This document shows positions 24,785 to 32,988 of a DNA stretch of 64,000 nucleotides, in pieces (the stretch's first letter is position 1; each line of letters starts with the position of its first letter). This stretch comes from Actinocatenispora sera (GTDB taxonomy: Bacteria > Actinomycetota > Actinomycetes > Mycobacteriales > Micromonosporaceae), in NCBI RefSeq assembly GCF_018324685.1, contig NZ_AP023354.1, positions 4,836,001 to 4,900,000 on the forward strand. The letters run 5' to 3'. Below the pieces are notes generated by a model, which was not told the origin of the DNA, made no database searches, and saw only the letters and a program-made list of their open reading frames with translations. A program made the translations under genes and the position numbers.

Positions 24785-24823
24785 GTTAACAGAATCTCGT
24801 TAACCCTTGTTAACCCCGTTAAT
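24785..24823. promoter_or_regulatory. GTTAAC repeat operator between divergent genes
   Basis: GTTAAC at 24785, 24799 and 24809, plus GTTAAT at 24818, in the 256-nt gap between the rep operon and the XRE-TPR gene. AT-rich repeats in a GC-rich context and a divergent promoter position suggest operator sites for one of the element's XRE proteins. Confidence 0.55.
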
Positions 24824-24871
24824 GCCGTGGCACTCTTGGTTCACCATCACGCATCGACCGAGAGGTTCGCC

Positions 24872-25999
24872 GTGGCCGGCACGCAGATCAAGGCAGCACG
24901 TCTGACCCGCAACATGACGCAGAGCCAGGTCATTCACGAGCTCGTTCGTCGCGGTCAGGCATCGGGCCTGAACATCGCGAGCGCGGCGAGCCTTAAGACG
25001 CTGCTCTCCATGTGGGAGAACGGCCGACGAAGCGTCGGTGAGGAGTACCGCCCGCTTCTTCGTGCCGTCTTCGGGATGACTGACGAAGAACTGTTCGGCA
25101 CGAGCCACCACGAGGATTCATCCGAGTACGACCAGCTCGCACGCCGGATCGCCTCAGCCCGGACGATTGACGCTGCTGCAATCGCCACCCTGTCTCAGCA
25201 GACCGACCTACTGCGCAACATGGACCGTTGCCATGGCGCCCCCGCCTTGGTCGATCAGATGACATCGCATCTGTCCACATTGGAGGAAGCGATGTCGCAC
25301 AGCTTTCTGCCGCGCCACCGAGAGCCGATCGCCGCAATCCTCGCCGACGCCGCTGCTCTGGCTGGCTGGCAAGCACTAGATGTCGGAGCGATGGACCGCG
25401 CGTGGTGCTATCACGAGACCGCGCGACGCGCCGCTCTTGAGTGCGGCAACAGGACGCTTCTGGCACACGCCATGGCCCAGCAGGCTCTCGCCCTGGTCGA
25501 CGTCGAAGAGTACGGGTCGGCGGTCGAGCTGGTGCAACAGGCGCGCCTAGCCGCTGGATCGAGCACACCGGCACGGTTCCTCGCATGGCTGTGGGCGAGC
25601 GAAGCCGAGGTGCTAGCTGCGGCAGGAGAGATCGAGTCCTGCCGTCGAGCACTCGACCATGCCACCGAGGCGCTGCCGGCGGGGCCAGACGCGACCGAGC
25701 CGGACATGCCCTACATCGTGCTCAATGACTCGCACCTGGCACGGTGGCGTGGCAACGTCCTAGCTCGGGTGGGCGACGGGGCCGCCATCGAAGACCTGTA
25801 CAGGGCGCTCTCCACGCTGGACACGACGACGAGTACCCGCGCGGAAGCCTCGCTTCACTGCGACCTCGCGTACGCGCACAGCAGCCGCGACGAGGCCGAC
25901 GAGGCGCGACGCCATGCCGGCGAGGCACGTCGTCTGGCGAACCGGGCCGGGTCGGTCCGCCAGCGCCGTCGGCTCAGCCTGTTGTCGAGGAACCTCTAG
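24872..25999 (+). CDS. XRE-family regulator with TPR-like C-terminal region
   Basis: 375 residues starting at GTG 24872 ([25 protein letters not shown]), with AGAGG upstream; the open frame extends further 5' without a signal. HTH at about 4-75 is followed by helical repeats resembling TPRs ([42 protein letters not shown]...). This architecture is common in actinobacteria and often responds to a peptide or small ligand. Divergent from the rep operon, so a candidate element switch. Confidence 0.82.
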   Translation: MAGTQIKAARLTRNMTQSQVIHELVRRGQASGLNIASAASLKTLLSMWENGRRSVGEEYRPLLRAVFGMTDEELFGTSHHEDSSEYDQLARRIASARTIDAAAIATLSQQTDLLRNMDRCHGAPALVDQMTSHLSTLEEAMSHSFLPRHREPIAAILADAAALAGWQALDVGAMDRAWCYHETARRAALECGNRTLLAHAMAQQALALVDVEEYGSAVELVQQARLAAGSSTPARFLAWLWASEAEVLAAAGEIESCRRALDHATEALPAGPDATEPDMPYIVLNDSHLARWRGNVLARVGDGAAIEDLYRALSTLDTTTSTRAEASLHCDLAYAHSSRDEADEARRHAGEARRLANRAGSVRQRRRLSLLSRNL

Positions 26000-26585
26000 A
26001 AGCGAGGTAGTGCAAGAGGCCGACCAGGGAGCCGGAGCCCAGGACCTCGCCCTTACTCGCGAGATCAACGACCGACGAAAGCGGCAGCCAGTCGATTCGG
26101 GCAGCCTCTTCCTTGTCCGTGGGTTCCGAGACATGCTCGGCACCCTCTGCGACGTAGACGGAGTGCGGCGTGTCGACCATGCCCGGCATCGGCTGAAAGC
26201 TGATCAGGTGACGCATGGAACCCGGCTCCCAACCGGTCTCTTCGCGCACCTCACGAGCAGCCGTTGCAGCAGCATCCTCCCCTGCATCAACGATGCCGCC
26301 GGGAAGTTCCCAGCCCCATTCACCGGTCACGAACCGATGCCGCCACATCATCAGCACTTCGTCGCGATCGTTGACGACGAGTCCGAGTGCCACGGTCTGA
26401 AGGCGCACCACGTGGTGTTCGAATCGATGCCCGTCTGGCGGTTCGATATCGACCAGCGTTAGACGCACCCAGGGATTGTCGTACAGGCTTCGTTCGCCGT
26501 AGATCTTCGTCCGAAGCTCGTCCGGATGCGCTTCACCGCTCACGCAGCCAACGCTACCGATCACCATGCTCAGTCCGCTATCCAT
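25974..26585 (-). CDS. Nudix hydrolase, candidate Pif-like immunity factor
   Basis: 203 residues. Perfect Nudix box G97-x5-E103-x7-R111-E112-x2-E115-E116-x-G118-W119. ADP-ribose-pyrophosphatase-like layout ([13 protein letters not shown]...[19 protein letters not shown]). ATG 26585, with GGAGGG 8 nt upstream. It converges with the XRE-TPR gene, overlapping by 26 nt. pSAM2 encodes Pif, a Nudix protein that blocks redundant transfer between identical elements; position and family make that role plausible but unproven here. Confidence 0.85.
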   Translation of the reverse strand: MDSGLSMVIGSVGCVSGEAHPDELRTKIYGERSLYDNPWVRLTLVDIEPPDGHRFEHHVVRLQTVALGLVVNDRDEVLMMWRHRFVTGEWGWELPGGIVDAGEDAAATAAREVREETGWEPGSMRHLISFQPMPGMVDTPHSVYVAEGAEHVSEPTDKEEAARIDWLPLSSVVDLASKGEVLGSGSLVGLLHYLASRGSSTTG

Positions 26586-26613
26586 CTAGGTCCCTCCCTA
26601 GGGCCGTTGTTCT

Positions 26614-26777
26614 GGTGAGAACTTTCTGTACGGGTTCAAGGCGGCCCTGACGGGCCGCGCGCGCCGGCCGTTCGGGCACGCGCCCGGCCCGCTCCGCTGT
26701 CGCTACGCGACCGGACGCTCAAGGCCCGCGGCAGGCGCGCACACCACAGGGCCGCCACCGTTCGGCAAGTTCTCACC
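26614..26777. repeat. Nested inverted repeat in the right end of element B
   Basis: Outer arms GGTGAGAACTT (26614-26624) and AAGTTCTCACC (26767-26777); inner arms GGCGGCCCTG (26640-26649) and CAGGGCCGCC (26747-26756). The GC-rich interior can pair further. No gene overlaps it. Candidate single-strand origin, double-strand origin or structured RNA. Confidence 0.6.
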
Positions 26778-27252
26778 GAGAGTGACGTCCCATGATCGGG
26801 ATATCTGGCCGCCGACGGAGCCAGGGAGTCAAGGGACGCCCGGTGACCTGCCGGGCGCCGGGTCGTTGGGTGGTACCGGTTACTGCGCCTCCGGCGGGGG
26901 CGCTCAGGCTCCGGGATGGCCGGGGACCGCTGGCCGGCCGGCGGGTTGCTGGGTGGTCACCGGCCGCCATCCCGTCACCGCCGCCCCAGGCACAGCCGAG
27001 CAGACCGCCGCCGGGGCCGCCAGCGTGGGCGAGCACGTCCAGGCCGTCGGCGGGTGGCGGCCCCGACACCGGCCCGCTCCCCGGAGGGTGGGACGACGGT
27101 GACGGGATGGCTCGCACGAGCGAGCCGGCTGCTGTCTGACAGCAGCAGTTGACAGCAACTCGTACCGCCGTTCGGCTCCGCCCACCGACACGAAGGGCTG
27201 CCTGACCAGCCCCTGCCACCACAGCAGTGCCGGTGATCTTGACTCGGCAAGC
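26778..27252. other. Right end of element B, no supported gene
   Basis: 475 nt. It contains the right terminal repeat (27136-27159) and degenerate GC-rich sequence. An overlapping minus-strand frame with SGRRDSNPRPLDPQ is an antisense-tRNA artefact, not a protein. Confidence 0.5.
27136..27159 (+). repeat. Terminal 24-bp repeat of element B, right copy
   Basis: CTGACAGCAGC-A-GTTGACAGCAAC, 23 of 24 identical to 20416-20439, about 95 bp before att copy 3. Candidate integrase arm site. Confidence 0.65.
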
Positions 27253-27297
27253 CTGGGGGTCAAGGGGTCGTGGGTTCGAATCCCGCCGTCCCGACAG
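27253..27297 (+). repeat. att core copy 3 (right chromosomal junction)
   Basis: Identical 45 bp to 10761-10805; marks the return to the chromosome. Confidence 0.95.
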
Positions 27298-27304
27298 CAC
27301 CGAT

Positions 27305-27342
27305 GGGCCGTTGACCATCGCATCACGCGAGGTCAACGGCCC
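27305..27342 (+). terminator. Ancestral tRNA-Pro terminator
   Basis: GGGCCGTTGACC (27305-27316) pairs perfectly with GGTCAACGGCCC (27331-27342), loop 14 nt. This is the original terminator, now separated from its tRNA by the two elements. Confidence 0.75.
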
Positions 27343-27412
27343 TCGTCGGGTCGGGGCGAGCGGCACTCCCCCTCGCGGCGAAACCGTCTCCCCGGCACTG
27401 GTGCCGGGCGCC

Positions 27413-28339
27413 TCAGAACATCAGCAGCTCTTCCAGCTCCGCCAGCCGGCCGAACAGGTCGGGCAGGCCACGCACGCCGTTGCGCGCGGACTCGTGCGAC
27501 AGCGCGAGGTCGGGTCCGGTGCGCGCCTCGACACCGGCCAGGCACCGGAAGATGTTCCACCTCGTGTGCCCCAGCCAGCCGCCGATCATGAACGCGAACC
27601 AACCGGGACCCCACGGCGGCAGTGTCCCACCCGCCGCCGCGTAACCGTCGAGGACCGCGTGGAAGACGGCGGGCCGGATGTCGTCGAAGCCGGGCCCCTT
27701 CGCGAGGCTCAGCGCGGTCGAGCCGAGCTCACCGGACACCTCGAGCATCCCGGACAGCTCCCAGTCGAGCACGACCGGCCGACCCTGCCGGGACAGCAGG
27801 TTCCACGGCTGGATGTCCCGGTGGGTCAGCACGAGCGGGCCCGGTCGCTCGCAGGTGTCGACGAAGCGGGCGATCGCGAGGAACGCCTCGACCCGGCCGG
27901 CGAGCTCGGCGGCCCACGGCTGCCCGGTCGCCGTCGCCCGCTCGGCGAGCTCGGGCCAGTCCCGCGCCGGCGGCTCCTCGACCGGTACGCCGGGCCACGC
28001 GACATCGAGCGCGTGGATGCGCGCGAGAACCTCACCGACCTCGAACGCGTACGCCGCGGGCACCGGTTCCTCGGGCACCCTCTCGCCGTCGACCCATCGA
28101 TGGACCAGCGTGTCGGCGCTGGCCGAGATCGGCTCTGCCATCGGCACGCCGGCGGCGAAGGCCGCCTGTTCGAACCGGAACACGTCGTCGGCACGGTAGG
28201 TCCACCGGCGGTCGAGGAGGTTCAACTCCTTCACCGCGAACGCCCCCTGCTCGGTGTCCAGCCGGTACATCCGGTTGGCGAAGCCGCCGTGCACACGGGT
28301 CAGCGGGCCGGTCGGCGTGCCGAGACGGGAGAGGTCCAC
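27413..28339 (-). CDS. APH-family phosphotransferase
   Basis: 308 residues with the aminoglycoside/choline kinase fold: nucleotide-loop region near the N-terminus (GGFANRMYRLDTEQGAFAVKEL, conserved K), catalytic LTHRDIQPWNLL (HxD...N) and the DFG-equivalent VVLDWE. The substrate cannot be told; aminoglycosides, macrolides, choline or homoserine-type alcohols are all possible. It lies just right of the att site, downstream of the GntR gene on the same strand. Confidence 0.85.
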   Translation of the reverse strand: MDLSRLGTPTGPLTRVHGGFANRMYRLDTEQGAFAVKELNLLDRRWTYRADDVFRFEQAAFAAGVPMAEPISASADTLVHRWVDGERVPEEPVPAAYAFEVGEVLARIHALDVAWPGVPVEEPPARDWPELAERATATGQPWAAELAGRVEAFLAIARFVDTCERPGPLVLTHRDIQPWNLLSRQGRPVVLDWELSGMLEVSGELGSTALSLAKGPGFDDIRPAVFHAVLDGYAAAGGTLPPWGPGWFAFMIGGWLGHTRWNIFRCLAGVEARTGPDLALSHESARNGVRGLPDLFGRLAELEELLMF

Positions 28340-28425
28340 CGACGCAATCTACGCTGGGCTGCCCCGAGCGCGACCTCCTGCCGAACCCGACGGCGGGCAC
28401 CCAACGGCCCCGCCCGCGGCCCGGG

Positions 28426-29187
28426 TCAGTCCGGGGTGGTGTCGAAGACGACGTCGTAGCGGTCGCCGCGGTAACGCGAGCGGCCCCACTCGATGACCAG
28501 TCCCGCCTCGTCGTACGCGGTGCGTTCGATCAGGAACGACGGCAGCCCGGTAGGCACGTCCAGCAGCGCCGCGTCGGTCTCGGCCAGCACGATCGCCGAG
28601 ACCCGGTGCGTGGCGGTCCGCACCCGCACCGCCCACCGGTCCGCCAGCACCCCGTACAGCGAGACGTCGTCGGTGACGAGCGCGGCCAGGCCGGGGAACC
28701 GGGCGCCGGGCAGCCGGGTCTGCTCGACCGCCATCGGTACGCCGTCGGCGGAGCGCAGCCGGTTGAGCGTGACGACCGGGTCGCCCTCGGCGATTCGCAG
28801 CCGCTCGGCGACCAGCACCGTCGCCGGCTGCTCCCGTACCGAGATGACCCGGGCGCCGGGGGTCAGCCCGCGCTGCCGCATGTCGTCGCTGAACGATCCG
28901 GCAGTGGTGCTGTGCGAGACCCGCGGCTCGGCGACGAAGGTACCGGTGCCCATGGCCCGGCGGACCAGCCCGCGGGCGGCCAGCTCGTTGATCGCCTGCC
29001 GTACCGTCATCCGGGCCACGTGGAACCGTTGCGCGATCGAGCGTTCCGAGGGCAGCAGGGTTCCCGGCGGCTCCGTGGCCACCATCGCTTCGAGGATCTC
29101 CCGCAGCTGGTCGCCCTTGGCCCGTTCGCTGTCGAACGCCTCGGGCAGCGGGATCGCCGGGAACGTGTCGTGCCGGGTACGTGGCAT
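28426..29187 (-). CDS. GntR/HutC-family regulator, DasR-like
   Basis: 253 residues. N-terminal winged HTH (GDQLREILEAMVATEPPGTLLPSERSIAQRFHVARMTVRQAINELAARGLVRRAMGTGTFVAEPRV) and a UTRA effector domain (FSDDMRQRGLTPGARVISV...DPVVTLNRLRSADGVPMAVEQTRLP). UTRA domains in this subfamily bind phosphosugars; DasR binds GlcN-6-P. Two DasR-like palindromes near the kinase gene (32320-32335, 32464-32479) suggest this protein or the housekeeping DasR controls the operon. It is 84 nt after the SIS gene on the same strand. Confidence 0.88.
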   Translation of the reverse strand: MPRTRHDTFPAIPLPEAFDSERAKGDQLREILEAMVATEPPGTLLPSERSIAQRFHVARMTVRQAINELAARGLVRRAMGTGTFVAEPRVSHSTTAGSFSDDMRQRGLTPGARVISVREQPATVLVAERLRIAEGDPVVTLNRLRSADGVPMAVEQTRLPGARFPGLAALVTDDVSLYGVLADRWAVRVRTATHRVSAIVLAETDAALLDVPTGLPSFLIERTAYDEAGLVIEWGRSRYRGDRYDVVFDTTPD

Positions 29188-29271
29188 CCGTCTTCCCTTG
29201 TCGGGGCTCGGCGGCTGGTTCGGGCGCTCGATCGCTTGGGCGAGTGGCTCGAAAGCTCACCCGACAGTCTC

Positions 29272-30024
29272 TCAGGCGTCGCCCAGTCGGACCCGGCTGC
29301 CGTAGCGGGCCAGCAGGTCGGCGTTGTGCTCGTCGTTTCCCGGCGCGTTCAGGGAGCGGAACAGCGGCGGTGCCGCACCGGCCGCGACGTACCGGCCGGC
29401 GACCTCCGCCACCAGGAGGTTGGCGGCCAGTACGCCGGTGAGGTTGGACAGCGGGCCGACCTGGTCGCCACCCGGCAGCGCCACGGCGGCGTCCCCGTAC
29501 GGGGCGCAGTTGTCGATCACCACGTCGGCCAGGTCGGCAAGCCGTTGCCCGCTGGGATGGCGCGGCGTGATCGACCGGGTGTGCGCCAGCGAGGTGATCG
29601 CGATCAGCGGATGACCGCGCCGGGTTGCCAGCTGGGCCATCTCCACGACGGCCGCGTTGCCGCCGGAGTTGGAGGCGACGACGAACACGTCGACCGGCTC
29701 GATCCGGGCCAGCTCGAGGATCCGTTGCGCCAGCCCGGTCTCCCGCTCCACCAGCGGATCGAGGATGTCACCGACCGTCGCGTCGCCGTAGTACACGAGG
29801 TCGCGGATGCCCAGCTGGTTCGCCGGCACCAGGCCGCCGGCGCGGCCCACCAGCTCCAACGCGACTGAGCGGGAATGGCCGGTACCGAAGGCCTGCAGCA
29901 CTCCCCCGTCGAGCAGCGACGCGGCCACCAGCCGGCCGGCCTCGGTGATCGCGTCCCGTTGGGTGGCAAGGAAACGGGTGATCGTCGCGCGGGCAACGGC
30001 GGCGTACGAGTCCTGGTCGATCAC
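29272..30024 (-). CDS. SIS-domain sugar-phosphate protein (UPF0309-like)
   Basis: 250 residues, one SIS domain: GVLQAFGTGHSRSVALELVGRAGGL...DVFVVASNSGGNAAVVEMAQLATRRGHPLIAITS. SIS domains bind phosphosugars and act as isomerases, etherases or sensors. The C-terminal GNDEHNADLLARYGSRVRL is typical of the UPF0309 group. Start overlaps the ceramidase-like stop by 4 nt. In the operon it would process the product of the kinase; the exact reaction is unknown. Confidence 0.85.
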   Translation of the reverse strand: MIDQDSYAAVARATITRFLATQRDAITEAGRLVAASLLDGGVLQAFGTGHSRSVALELVGRAGGLVPANQLGIRDLVYYGDATVGDILDPLVERETGLAQRILELARIEPVDVFVVASNSGGNAAVVEMAQLATRRGHPLIAITSLAHTRSITPRHPSGQRLADLADVVIDNCAPYGDAAVALPGGDQVGPLSNLTGVLAANLLVAEVAGRYVAAGAAPPLFRSLNAPGNDEHNADLLARYGSRVRLGDA

Positions 30025-31265
30025 GGTCGAGCTCCGTCCAGTTCGGTGAGCAGGTCGGCGGCGAGCTCGGCGAGCCGCTCACCGGAACCCGGTGCGGCGG
30101 CGGTGGCGAGCACCTCGTACCGGGGGTGGTGGTAGGCGGCGCGGGTCGGCAGGTAGCCGGGGTAGCCGTTGGCGTAGCCCAGTACGGCGGTGGGGCCGGG
30201 CCGGCCGCGGCGCACCGTCTCGGCCAGGGCGAGGAACGGTTCGCCGGGCAGGGCCGCGAGCGCGAGCGACCCGATCCGGGCAGCGGCCACCTCCACCGCG
30301 ATGTCGTGGCCGGGCGCGTCGACGGTACTGGCCAGCAGGGCACCGCTCAGGTCGCCCTCGGCGATGCGCAGCGCCGCCGGGTCCTCGCCGGCCCGGGCGG
30401 CCGCCACCGCCGCGGTCGCGGCCTCGACGGCGTCCGCGCCGGTCGGCGGTTTCGGCGCCACCCGCGCCGGACGGCTGCGCCAGCTCAGGCGGTCGCCGGC
30501 CTGCCAGGCGGGTACCGACGGTCGGTCCAGTTGGGCCAGGCAGTGGTCGGCGACCACGGCGCCCAGCCGGCGCAGCTCGGCCGGGTCGTGGCCCCGCCGG
30601 GTGTGCCGGGTGCTGATGTCGCCGGCGGCACCGGTGGCCACCGCGACCCAGGTGTCGGGGCCGAGCCGCGCGGCCAGCGCCGCCCGGGCCGCGCCGACCA
30701 GATCGGCGCTGATCAGCAGGTTGTCGGCGGGTAGGACGGTCGGGTGGACCGGCAGGACGACCAGCACACCGGCCCGGCGGCCGGCACCGTCGAGCACCTC
30801 GACGAGGTCCAGCGGCACCTCCGCCCGGTCGGGTGTGGCGCTGCGGACGGCGCCGACCTCGCGCAGCGTGCCGTTACGCCACCGGCCGGTCGCATCGGTC
30901 TCGGCCCGCACCGCGGCGTCCACGGCGGCTGCCACCGCGGCCGGTATCCGGTGCGACCAGGGCGGCGGTGTCGCCGCACCACCCGGTACGCAGCCGGTCT
31001 CGGGGCCGGCGTGGGTGTGGCTCGCGGCCAGCCACAACGCGTCGACCCGCGGGGTCGCCGCCCTGGCCGCCGCGACCAGGTCGGTGTTGACGCAGATCAG
31101 ATCGGCCAGCACGAGGGCGAGCCGGTGCCTGCCGTCGAACCAGGTCAGGGCGCTGATCCGGAGCGGGTCCAGGGTCCCCTGCGCGGTACCGGTCCGGGCG
31201 GCGTAGCCGCCCATCGGGGTCGGCTCGTCGACCGGCAACGGCACCGAGGCGAAGCCGACCCTCAT
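30021..31265 (-). CDS. Neutral/alkaline ceramidase-like hydrolase
   Basis: 414 residues resembling the N-terminal domain of neutral ceramidases: GGYAARTGTAQGTLDPLRISALTW, LADLICVNTDLV, and the metal-binding LAASHTHAGPETG (HxH). It has no signal peptide, so it is probably cytoplasmic, unlike secreted ceramidases. Such short homologues often sit with sugar kinases and SIS proteins and may be amidohydrolases of amino-sugar conjugates; that is inference. Overlaps the kinase stop and the SIS start by 4 nt each. Confidence 0.75.
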   Translation of the reverse strand: MRVGFASVPLPVDEPTPMGGYAARTGTAQGTLDPLRISALTWFDGRHRLALVLADLICVNTDLVAAARAATPRVDALWLAASHTHAGPETGCVPGGAATPPPWSHRIPAAVAAAVDAAVRAETDATGRWRNGTLREVGAVRSATPDRAEVPLDLVEVLDGAGRRAGVLVVLPVHPTVLPADNLLISADLVGAARAALAARLGPDTWVAVATGAAGDISTRHTRRGHDPAELRRLGAVVADHCLAQLDRPSVPAWQAGDRLSWRSRPARVAPKPPTGADAVEAATAAVAAARAGEDPAALRIAEGDLSGALLASTVDAPGHDIAVEVAAARIGSLALAALPGEPFLALAETVRRGRPGPTAVLGYANGYPGYLPTRAAYHHPRYEVLATAAAPGSGERLAELAADLLTELDGARP

Positions 31266-32305
31266 CGCGTCACCACCCGCACCAGCCCGGTGTACGGGCC
31301 GAGTTCGGCCGCGGCGGCGAGCGCGGCGGCGCCGTCCAGCCCGTCGCCGACCGGTTCGGACAGCCGTGCGGACGGTCGCCGCCGGCGCAGCGCGGCCTCG
31401 AACTGCCGGCGAAGCCCCTCGTGGCGCAGCAGCCGCCCGGTCCAGGACACCGAGTCGCCACTCGCGGTGCCGGGAGATTGGCCGCGGGGAGCGGCACCGG
31501 AAGGTTGGCCGAAGGGTTGGTCGGCGCCGGCGGCACCGGAAGGTTGGTGAGCCCCCGAAGCTTGGTAAGCCCCGGAAAGTTGGTCGGCGCCGGCGGTGGC
31601 GGTGGTGGCGGCCAGCTCGTCGGCGGCGGCGGTCACGATCGCGGCGGCGACCGGGTCGCCGGCGGCCAGGTCGAGTACGTGCCGGGCGAAGCCGGCCACC
31701 TGCGCCACCCGGTCGTCGGCCGGGTACAGCCGCTCGGTGAGCCCGGCCAGGTCGCCGAAGACCTCGGCGGCGCGGGCGGTCAACGGACCGGGTTCCGCCC
31801 GGCCGTCGTATCCGCGCAGCGCCGCGTCGAGTCCGGCTCGGCCGATCCAGAACCCGCCGCCGGCATCACCGTAGAGGTAGCCGCCGCCGTCGACGCTGCG
31901 GTGTCGCCCGTCGGCGGTCACGCCGAGCGCGATGGCACCGGTACCGGCGGCGAGCACGACGCCGGGGGCCATCGCGAGCGCACCGGCATGCGCGGTCACC
32001 ACGTCGCCGCAGAGCAGGACCCGCCGGGCGCGGAACCGGTCCCGCAGCGCCTCGGCGAGCGCCCGGTAGTCGGCGTCGCGGCGAAGCACGCTGGTCAACC
32101 CGAGGCACAGCGAGTCGACCGGGTCGTCGGTCACCAGCCGTTGCACGGGTTCGGCGAGCCGGTCGAGGATGCCGGCCGGGCCGCCCGCCCGGTCGTAGGT
32201 CAGGCCCGGAGCGTCGGCGCGGCGGAGCAGCACTCCGCCGCGTGCCACGCCGAACCGGATGCCGGTCTGGCCGGCGTCGATCGCAAGGTCCACTGTGTCG
32301 GGCAC
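31262..32305 (-). CDS. BadF/BadG-family kinase, N-acetylglucosamine-kinase-like
   Basis: 347 residues with the ASKHA fold: phosphate-1 motif DAGQTGIRFGV, phosphate-2 region VLAAGTGAIALGV, and DGGGYLYGDAGGGFWIG, typical of GlcNAc kinases. Residues about 233-285 are a low-complexity insert (GADQLSGAYQASGAHQPSG...), encoded by degenerate repeats of a CCGGAAGGTTGG-like unit. First gene of a three-gene coupled operon; a DasR-like palindrome ends about 13 nt before the start window (32320-32335). Confidence 0.85.
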   Translation of the reverse strand: MPDTVDLAIDAGQTGIRFGVARGGVLLRRADAPGLTYDRAGGPAGILDRLAEPVQRLVTDDPVDSLCLGLTSVLRRDADYRALAEALRDRFRARRVLLCGDVVTAHAGALAMAPGVVLAAGTGAIALGVTADGRHRSVDGGGYLYGDAGGGFWIGRAGLDAALRGYDGRAEPGPLTARAAEVFGDLAGLTERLYPADDRVAQVAGFARHVLDLAAGDPVAAAIVTAAADELAATTATAGADQLSGAYQASGAHQPSGAAGADQPFGQPSGAAPRGQSPGTASGDSVSWTGRLLRHEGLRRQFEAALRRRRPSARLSEPVGDGLDGAAALAAAAELGPYTGLVRVVTR

Positions 32306-32319
32306 GCCGCCATCCTAAT

Positions 32320-32335
32320 AGCGGTCTATACCGAA
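32320..32335. promoter_or_regulatory. DasR-type (dre) site upstream of the kinase operon
   Basis: Core CGGTCTATACCG (32322-32333), a near-perfect palindrome close to the dre consensus centred on GGTCTAGACC. Positioned just upstream of the kinase start codon, where binding would repress. Confidence 0.65.
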
Positions 32336-32716
32336 AAGAGCAACGGGGACCCTGGCGGTGCCGCGTCGCCGTCGCCGGCGCCAGCGCCAGCGCCGCGACC
32401 AGATTGGCCGCTCGACGCCATCTCCCGGCGTATCTGGGCTAGTTCAGAACCGCGTCTCACCGATTCGGTCTAGACCAGTATTCGCCCGATGCGCAGCCCT
32501 GCCGACCATCCCCACGATCCCCGGACGACCGCCCCGGTCGCCGGCACCCGCCGCTGCCCCCATACCCCGCCCGACCAACCGGTTGCTGCCCGTCGACGAC
32601 GCCGGCCGCCCGCACCACAGCCCGACACCGATCCACGCCACCGGCCGACCCGTAGACCGACCGGGCCGGTGGCACGGCCGCGAACCCCTCGCCGCACCTC
32701 GTTGTCCGGAGGAGAC
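32336..32716. other. Intergenic region between kinase operon and signal-peptide remnant
   Basis: 381 nt without a supported gene. The notable content is the second DasR-like site at 32464-32479; the rest is C-rich sequence producing long spurious frames. Confidence 0.5.
32464..32479. promoter_or_regulatory. Second DasR-type (dre) site
   Basis: TTCGGTCTAGACCAGT contains the exact central GGTCTAGACC of the dre consensus. Lies between the kinase operon and the secreted-protein remnant, so may once have controlled both. Confidence 0.75.
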
Positions 32717-32899
32717 ATGCCGAGAACGGCATCCCGCGTCCTGATCCTGCTGGCGGCCGTCGCCGCGCTGTTGACCAGCGCGGTGGCACCGGTCCGCGCC
32801 GCCACCACGACGTACTCCGGTGGCCTGCTGTTCCGGCTGCCGTACCCGGGGCAGTCAGGTCGAGAAGATCCCGCTGCGGGCTCCCGATACCGCCGATGA
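32717..32899 (+). pseudogene. Remnant of a secreted protein (signal peptide only)
   Basis: 60-codon frame with a clean ribosome-binding site (GGAGGA) and a classical signal peptide (MPRTASRVLILLAAVAALLTSAVAPVRA|ATTTYSGG), then about 20 mature residues that lose sense and stop. No continuation is visible downstream. DasR-type sites commonly precede secreted chitin-degrading enzymes, so this may be the start of such a gene, but the mature part is too short to identify. Confidence 0.5.
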
Positions 32900-32988
32900 T
32901 GCGTAGGAAGGTGCATCGGCATTCTCGGTGGCGGAATGGTCGTGCAGCTTGGGCTTCGGAGTACCACGGGGACAGTGGTGGACCTGGC

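Larger units (their letters stand above)
20301..27297. mobile_element. Integrated element B (RepSA-type integrative element)
   Basis: About 6.9 kb between att copies 2 and 3. Integrase and excisionase at the left end, a RepSA-like initiator, three XRE-type proteins, a small unknown protein and a Nudix protein. Near-identical 24-bp repeats lie about 70-95 bp inside each end (20416-20439, 27136-27159). No TraB/FtsK-like gene. The replication module is unrelated to that of element A although the attachment site is shared. Confidence 0.88.

Noticed and set aside
26773-27366. Minus-strand frame with the same SGRRDSNPRPLDPQ peptide
   Set aside because: Again antisense to the tRNA 3' half (att copy 3), not a protein.
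28349-29260. 303-codon minus-strand frame overlapping the GntR gene
   Set aside because: Out-of-frame shadow; the GntR/UTRA protein in the other frame is clear.
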